Assembly (NCBI RefSeq): GCF_009877425.1
Contig: NZ_WXEY01000007.1
Coordinates: 112,378-176,377, forward strand
Direction of reading: 5' to 3'
DNA length: 64,000 nucleotides
Source: Heliomicrobium undosum
GTDB lineage: Bacteria > Bacillota > Desulfitobacteriia > Heliobacteriales > Heliobacteriaceae
Shown: one piece after another, positions 58,977 through 64,000 of the stretch
How the letters are laid out: each line of letters starts with the position of its first letter
Numbering within the stretch: position 1 is the stretch's first letter
Made by a program: the position numbers and the translations under genes
The notes under the pieces: model-generated
Told to the model about the DNA's origin: nothing
Databases searched by the model: none
The model's input: only the letters and a program-made list of their open reading frames with translations

Positions 58977-59324
58977 ATGGCGATCAAAGTGGCCGTTGCC
59001 AGCAGCGACGGGAAAATTGTCAACCAGCACTTCGGTCATGCCCGCAGGTTTTTGATCTTTGAGGTGGATGAACAGGGATACCGTTTTATCGAGGACCGTC
59101 CGGTGGTCCCCCATTGCGCCTGTGATGGCGGACCGCCGCCGGCGCTCAAAACGGCTGTCGAGTCTCTGTCCGACTGCCAGGCTGTTCTGGTGACCATGAT
59201 CGGTTACGGCCCCCAGGAGAAGTTGGCAAGCCAGGGGGTCCGGTGCATCATCAGCCATGACATCATCAGCGACGCACTGATGGGATTACGCAACCTGGAA
59301 AGCAACCGGTCTTCAGCGTTATAA
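58977..59324 (+). CDS. NifX/NafY-family dinitrogenase iron-molybdenum cofactor protein
   Basis: A 115-aa domain: MAIKVAVASSDGKIVNQHFG opens the protein, HARRFLIFEV follows, then IEDRPVVPHCACDGGPPPAL and YGPQEKLASQGVRCIISHDI near the end. This is the NifX/NafY/NifB-C-terminal fold that binds FeMo-cofactor or its iron-sulfur-molybdenum precursors. The HCACDGG cysteine pair is unusual and may ligate metal. ATG at 58977 is chosen; an ATG at 58920 would add a Lys/Glu-rich extension. It links to the molybdenum theme of the window, though no nif genes are adjacent. Confidence 0.85.
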   Translation: MAIKVAVASSDGKIVNQHFGHARRFLIFEVDEQGYRFIEDRPVVPHCACDGGPPPALKTAVESLSDCQAVLVTMIGYGPQEKLASQGVRCIISHDIISDALMGLRNLESNRSSAL

Positions 59325-59345
59325 GTGAATCAGGACCCGATGAAA

Positions 59346-59376
59346 GGGCGCTTTCTTTTGGAAGCGTCCTTTTTTT
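59346..59376 (+). terminator. Terminator after the NifX-like gene
   Basis: GGGCGCTT pairs with AAGCGTCC (one G-U pair) around an 8-nt loop, followed by T7. Confidence 0.8.
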
Positions 59377-59524
59377 GTCAATCTTATTGACATGGTGATA
59401 CAGTCTATTTCCAAATGAAGGCGTTCTGCTTTTATGTTACACTTGAAAAAAGGCGGGATTGCCTGCGAAAAGACAGAAATCGTCGCCGGAGTGGTCGAAA
59501 GTTCCCAAAAAGGAGGCGTTGCCT

Positions 59525-60685
59525 TTGCGCATTCTACATACGGCTGACTGGCATCTGGGACGCATCTTTCATCAGGTGCACATGACAGAGGACCAGGCCG
59601 ATGCGCTGGACAAGTTTATCGACCTGATCAAGGATACGCGACCCCATGCCGTCATTGTCGCCGGCGATATCTATGATCGTTCGGTGCCGCCCGTTGACGC
59701 CGTTCGTTTGCTGGACGAGGTGATCACCCGCATCCTTCTTGATCACCGCACGCCGGTCATCATGGTTGCCGGCAACCATGACAGCGCCGACCGGCTCGGG
59801 TTTGGCAACCGGCTTTTGGCGGGGCGGGGCTTCCACCTGTTCGGTCGCCTGGATAAAGACATGGCGCCCGTGCTGGTAGAGGATGAAACAGGCCCTATCT
59901 GGCTTTGCCCCATCCCCTATGCGGAACCTGCCCTTGTTCGGGAAACCTTTGGATTATCCCCTGAAGCGGTGCGCGGACACAACGAGGCCCTGCGCGTCCT
60001 CGCCGAACGCATGATCGCCCGGACGCCCGCCGGCGCGCGCAGGATCGCCGTAGCGCACGCCTTTGTCACCGGCGGCGAGCAGAGTGAATCGGAAAGCTTT
60101 CTCACCGTCGGTGGCGCCGGAACGGTAGATAGCAGTATCTTCGAGGGCTTTCACTACACCGCCCTGGGGCACCTGCACCGTCCCCAGCGCTGCGGCGACG
60201 ACCGGATCCGCTACAGCGGCTCCCTGCTCAAGTACTCCTTCTCCGAAGCGGATCACAAAAAGGGGATCACCTTTGTCGAACTCGATGTCGCCGGGCGTCT
60301 CACCGCCTGTGAGTCCATCGCCCTGACGCCCAAGCGAGATGTGCGCCGCATAGAGGGCTGTCTGAAGGATATCCTGGCAGGACCGGCGTCCGGAGAAAAC
60401 AGCCAGGACTACATGATGGTCACCCTGCTCGATGAGGGAGCGATTCTCGATCCGATCGGCAAGATTCGCCAGGTCTACCCCAATGTGCTTCACATCCAGC
60501 GGGCTTTTCTCGAAAAAGGGGGCGGCGCGGCGCCTGTGGGCGATCGCCGGCGGCTGAACGACCTTGACCTGTTCGCCTCCTTTATCGAGCAGGTGACAGG
60601 TTCCCCCCTAGACGAAGAAGGGCGACAGGTGGCGGCCGGCGTCATCGATGACGTGCTGGGACGACGCCGGGAGGTGGCCTCATGA
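59525..60685 (+). CDS. sbcD: SbcD, nuclease subunit of SbcCD (Mre11 homologue)
   Basis: A 386-aa calcineurin-like phosphoesterase: LRILHTADWHLGRIFHQ, VIVAGDIYDRSVPPVDAVRL, MVAGNHDSADRL and ALGHLHRPQ give all five phosphodiesterase motifs. It cuts DNA hairpins and protein-blocked ends together with SbcC. TTG at 59525 is taken as start, following AAGGAGG; the frame runs 22 codons further upstream without a site. ATGA overlap with sbcC. Confidence 0.94.
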   Translation: MRILHTADWHLGRIFHQVHMTEDQADALDKFIDLIKDTRPHAVIVAGDIYDRSVPPVDAVRLLDEVITRILLDHRTPVIMVAGNHDSADRLGFGNRLLAGRGFHLFGRLDKDMAPVLVEDETGPIWLCPIPYAEPALVRETFGLSPEAVRGHNEALRVLAERMIARTPAGARRIAVAHAFVTGGEQSESESFLTVGGAGTVDSSIFEGFHYTALGHLHRPQRCGDDRIRYSGSLLKYSFSEADHKKGITFVELDVAGRLTACESIALTPKRDVRRIEGCLKDILAGPASGENSQDYMMVTLLDEGAILDPIGKIRQVYPNVLHIQRAFLEKGGGAAPVGDRRRLNDLDLFASFIEQVTGSPLDEEGRQVAAGVIDDVLGRRREVAS

Positions 60686-63600
60686 GACCGCTGAGACTGA
60701 CCATGCAGGCCTTCGGACCCTTCGCCGGCGTCCAGGTTGTCGATTTTCATGAACTGGGCGGGCGGTCTCTCTTTCTGATCCACGGCCCCACCGGCGCCGG
60801 CAAGACGACCATCCTTGACGCCATCACCTTTGCCCTTTACGGCGACACGAGCGGCGGCGAACGGGAAGGTCGGCAGATGCGCAGCCATCATGCGCCGGCA
60901 AAGCTGGAGACAGCGGTCACCTTCGACTTCGCACTGGGCAACGAGGTCTACCGGATCACCCGCAGGCCCGAACAGGAGCGTCCTCGCCTGAAAGGTGAAG
61001 GGATGACGGTCATTGCGGCTTCTGCGACACTCTGGCGCCGGACAGGCCTTCCCGGGGGCGACGAGGGGGCCGAAGGCTCAGTCCTGGCTCACCAGCCGAA
61101 GCGGGTGAACGAGGAGGTGCAGCGGCTGCTCGGCTTCCGGAGCAGCCAGTTCCGTCAAGTGGTCATCCTCCCGCAGGGCCAGTTCCGCCAACTCCTGATG
61201 GCTGGCTCCAAGGAACGGGAAGAGATCTTGGAAAAGCTCTTCCGTACGGAACTGTACCGGCTCATCGAGGAGGCTTTCAAGGACCGCGCAAAAGGGCTGG
61301 AAGAAGAAGTGGCGGCGCTGCGCAGAGAACAGCAGTTCATCCTCGTCGAAGCGGGTGTGGAAAAAGCCGAAGCCCTGGCCGAACGGCTGGCGGAACGCCA
61401 GCGGGAGCGGGCAAAAAATGCCGGCGCTGTCGAAACATTGACGTCCGGTGTCCAGGCTGCCCGGGATGCCCTGGAGCGGGGGCGGAGGGACAGGGAAAAG
61501 CTAGACGAGTGGACGCGGGCTGAAGCGGAACTGGCCCGGTTGTTGAAAGAACAGGATAGCGTCCAGGCAAAGGAAGGCCGTTTGCATCGCGCCCAAAAGG
61601 CCCTCAGGCTGACCGACGCGGAAAGCGCGCGCAACAGCCGAAAACAGGAGGCCGAGAGGGAGCGAGAGCGCAGCGCCCGCCGTAACGACGAATATCAGAA
61701 AGCCTCCTTCCGAAAAAAACTGGCCGACGAGCGGCTCGCTGCGGAACTGGCCAGGCAGAATGAGCGGGATGCGGCGCAAAAACGACTGACCGTGCTGGAG
61801 GAACTGTCCGGGAAGGTGACCACGCTGGCAGCCCTTCGCCGTTCCTGTGACGATACCGAAAGACAGGCGGCGGAATCGGAAGAACAGGAAAGCCGTATTC
61901 GGATGGAACTGCTCGAATCGCAGAAACAAATCGCTGCCCTGGAAGAGCGGCGGCAAAGGCTGCTCGTCGAGGTCGGCAAGGCGGAATTTTTGGAGACGGC
62001 AGCGGAGCAGGCCTTCCGGGCGGCGAAGAAACGCAACCAATTGGAAGAGGCCCGCCAGCGGTTTCGCATCGTCGACGGGGAGTATAAAAAAATCGAGGGG
62101 AACCGACTGGAACGGGAGGGTAAACTGGCCGAGGCCCGCCGGCGTTTTGAAGAGATGACCGTCCGCTGGAGAAAGGGTCAGGCGGCGATCATCGCTGGCG
62201 CCTTGCAAGCGGGAGAAGCCTGCCCCGTCTGCGGTTCGACGGAGCATCCCCATCCGGCCGCAGGGGGCGATACGCTGCCCACGGAAGGGGATCTCCAGAC
62301 GGCGGAGAACCTTGTCGGTCGCCTCCAGAAGGAATTAGAGGAACAAATGAGACTCCTGGGTGACCTGGCAGCTCGAAAAGCGGAGGTGTTCACCCAGGGC
62401 AAGGCGCTGCAGGCAGAACTGGGCGAAAAGGCTGCCCTGTCAGCGGAGGTGTTGACAACAGAGGCAAAAGCGGCGCAATCGCTCGCGGAAAGGGCGCGCA
62501 AAGCGGGAATAGAGCTGGCCTCAATGACCAAGGAACTTGAATCGCGCAAAAAGCGGGAGAAAGATATCACAGAATCCCTGGAAAAGGCGACGGCGGAACT
62601 GCGTAACCTCCAAATCAAGGCCCGCGAGGCGGCAGCCGTGTTGGAAGAGCGGGAAAAGGCGATTCCGCCGGATGTGCGGCGTCCCGAAGCACTGCAACGG
62701 GCCATCGAAGCCGCTACCGGCGCGTCACAGACGCTACAGAAATCCTGGGATGAGGCCCAACGAGAGGCCCAGGCCGCTGCCCAAGGGGAGGCGGCTGTCC
62801 TGGCTGCCTGGGAGGAGGCGCGCCGGTCTGTCGCCGATGCGGAAGGGCGATTCGAAGCCGAAACGGCGGCTTTTGCCCTGCGCCTGACAGAAGCCGGTTT
62901 TGCAGACAGCGGCGACTATGAGCAGGCCAAAATGAAGGGAGATATCATGGCGGCGCTGGAGAAGGAGATCGGGGAGTACGGACGAAGCCTTGAACGTGCC
63001 CGCGCGCGCCGCGATACGGCCGAAACCGCCGCCGGAGGAATCGCGGCGCCGGACCTGGATGCATTGACCGCAGCGTTGGCAAAGGTCGAGGCGCTCCGCG
63101 ACGATGCCTTGAGAAAAGAAGCAACCCTTAAAGACCAGATTGACCAGGAACGGCGCTGGCTGGAACACTACCGCCGGCTCGAAAGAGACGGTGAAGCGAG
63201 GGAAGAACGTTATCGTGTTCTCGGTCATTTGGCCCACATATCCAACGGACGAAATGCTGAGGGCCTCACCTTTCAACGGTTTGTCCTGGCCGCCTTCCTC
63301 TCCGACGTGCTTCTCGCGGCCAACGAACGGCTGAAGGTGATGAGCCAGGGCCGTTATCTGCTGGCGCGCACAACAGACCGCGCCCGCGCCAACGCTGCCG
63401 GTGGCCTCGAACTGGTCGTATTCGACCACTACACCGGCCAGTCCCGTCCGGTAGCCACCCTCTCCGGCGGTGAGTCCTTCCTGGCTGCCCTCTCTCTCGC
63501 CCTGGGGTTGGCCGATGTGGTCCAGGCGTATGCCGGCGGAATCCACCTGGAGACGATCTTTGTCGACGAAGGATTCGGCAGCCTCGATCCGGAATCACTC

Positions 63601-63753
63601 GACCTGGCTCTCAAAGCGCTCATTGATCTCCAACAGGAGGGACGCCTCGTGGGGATCATCTCCCACGTGGCTGAACTGCGGGAACGCATCGACGCCCGCC
63701 TGGAGTTGGAGAAGAGCGATAAGGGAAGTCGAGCGAGGTTCAAAGTGGGCTAA
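60682..63753 (+). CDS. sbcC: SbcC, SMC-like ATPase subunit of SbcCD (Rad50 homologue)
   Basis: A 1023-aa protein: N-terminal Walker A HGPTGAGKTTILDAITFALY, two long coiled-coil arms (~180-500 and ~550-860), and a zinc hook at ~513-516 (CPVCGSTEHPHPA). At the C-terminus come LSGGESFLAALSLALGLADV and Walker B IFVDEGFGSLDPES. Length is typical. It forms a dimer that tethers DNA ends for SbcD. Ends in a terminator at 63802-63836. Confidence 0.95.
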   Translation: MRPLRLTMQAFGPFAGVQVVDFHELGGRSLFLIHGPTGAGKTTILDAITFALYGDTSGGEREGRQMRSHHAPAKLETAVTFDFALGNEVYRITRRPEQERPRLKGEGMTVIAASATLWRRTGLPGGDEGAEGSVLAHQPKRVNEEVQRLLGFRSSQFRQVVILPQGQFRQLLMAGSKEREEILEKLFRTELYRLIEEAFKDRAKGLEEEVAALRREQQFILVEAGVEKAEALAERLAERQRERAKNAGAVETLTSGVQAARDALERGRRDREKLDEWTRAEAELARLLKEQDSVQAKEGRLHRAQKALRLTDAESARNSRKQEAERERERSARRNDEYQKASFRKKLADERLAAELARQNERDAAQKRLTVLEELSGKVTTLAALRRSCDDTERQAAESEEQESRIRMELLESQKQIAALEERRQRLLVEVGKAEFLETAAEQAFRAAKKRNQLEEARQRFRIVDGEYKKIEGNRLEREGKLAEARRRFEEMTVRWRKGQAAIIAGALQAGEACPVCGSTEHPHPAAGGDTLPTEGDLQTAENLVGRLQKELEEQMRLLGDLAARKAEVFTQGKALQAELGEKAALSAEVLTTEAKAAQSLAERARKAGIELASMTKELESRKKREKDITESLEKATAELRNLQIKAREAAAVLEEREKAIPPDVRRPEALQRAIEAATGASQTLQKSWDEAQREAQAAAQGEAAVLAAWEEARRSVADAEGRFEAETAAFALRLTEAGFADSGDYEQAKMKGDIMAALEKEIGEYGRSLERARARRDTAETAAGGIAAPDLDALTAALAKVEALRDDALRKEATLKDQIDQERRWLEHYRRLERDGEAREERYRVLGHLAHISNGRNAEGLTFQRFVLAAFLSDVLLAANERLKVMSQGRYLLARTTDRARANAAGGLELVVFDHYTGQSRPVATLSGGESFLAALSLALGLADVVQAYAGGIHLETIFVDEGFGSLDPESLDLALKALIDLQQEGRLVGIISHVAELRERIDARLELEKSDKGSRARFKVG

Positions 63754-63801
63754 GTCGTTCTTAGATGAAAGAAAGTAAATCAGGCTCGTCTTTTACGCTG
63801 T

Positions 63802-63836
63802 GCTGCTCTGTCAATGGAAGACGGAGCAGCTTTTTT
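63802..63836 (+). terminator. Terminator after sbcC
   Basis: GCTGCTC pairs with GAGCAGC around a 15-nt loop, followed by T6. The remaining 63837-64000 is AT-rich and shows no gene or clear signal. Confidence 0.85.
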
Positions 63837-64000
63837 GTGTCCCATCTGTCACACAGCAAAATCCGTTAAAATCCCGCCCTAAACCCTTCCTGTAGAAAAA
63901 TCTTTTTCGGAAAAAGACAAAAATCGACAAGGCGTTTATTGTCTAGATGTTAATACCCGCATTCCGCAAGTTGATATGGCAATAACAAATATTTTCTGAA

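Overview
The window looks like chromosomal DNA of a GC-rich, spore-forming, anaerobic Firmicute of the Clostridia, most like Heliobacteriaceae or Peptococcaceae. The grounds are strong AGGAGG-type ribosome sites, many TTG and GTG starts, a gerA-type germination operon, glycine, manganese and cobalamin riboswitches of Firmicute type, heavy investment in molybdenum/tungsten uptake, a NifX-like protein and a reductive-dehalogenase-like protein. The family placement is inference. I found no rRNA, tRNA, CRISPR array, IS element or prophage.

Region by region. 1-2.4 kb: the start of an unidentified minus-strand gene behind a hairpin leader, then a tandem glycine riboswitch driving an alanine/glycine:cation symporter. 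2.4-9.7 kb: a GH25 muramidase, a two-component system, a secreted repeat protein with a likely response-regulator site at its promoter, a secreted orphan, and an RdhA-like Fe-S protein. 9.9-18.8 kb: a molybdate/tungstate island with Mop, two lipoprotein binding proteins, two permeases, two ATPases, ModD and an HTH-PBP regulator. Four of its transcription units, plus the left-edge gene, carry a related terminator-like leader hairpin. 19-21.4 kb: a PocR-MCP sensor, a DUF1540 protein, and TerC under a yybP-ykoY manganese riboswitch.

21.5-30 kb holds the most striking locus: a compact same-strand set of zinc-ribbon/FHA protein, exported vWA-TM-FHA protein, PP2C-TM phosphatase, exported trypsin-like protease-TM-FHA protein, soluble PP2C and two zinc-ribbon Ser/Thr kinases. 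It looks like a transmembrane phosphothreonine signalling system with extracytoplasmic effectors. One kinase is truncated at a deletion junction that also left the tail of an amidase gene. 30-33 kb: a Fur-box-controlled 40-aa protein, a CheY-like regulator and an MFS exporter. 33-38.3 kb: the germination operon and a convergent YibE/F protein. 38.5-44.6 kb: a small protein, an RND pump with adaptor, and a divergent MarR regulator with a palindromic operator.

44.6-48.1 kb: a lower-GC patch with an orphan MinE-like protein, then cobalamin-riboswitch-controlled alpha-ribazole salvage (cblS, cblT) and an EamA exporter. 48.3-52 kb: a 1255-aa SLH/FecR-like surface protein. 52.1-58.7 kb: a soluble histidine kinase and response regulator divergent from a SiaB-SiaC-SiaA-GGDEF/HD-GYP module. 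The histidine kinase and the c-di-GMP enzyme share a homologous N-terminal segment, suggesting that one partner-switch protein controls both. 58.7-64 kb: a NifX-like protein behind a short terminated leader, then sbcD-sbcC.
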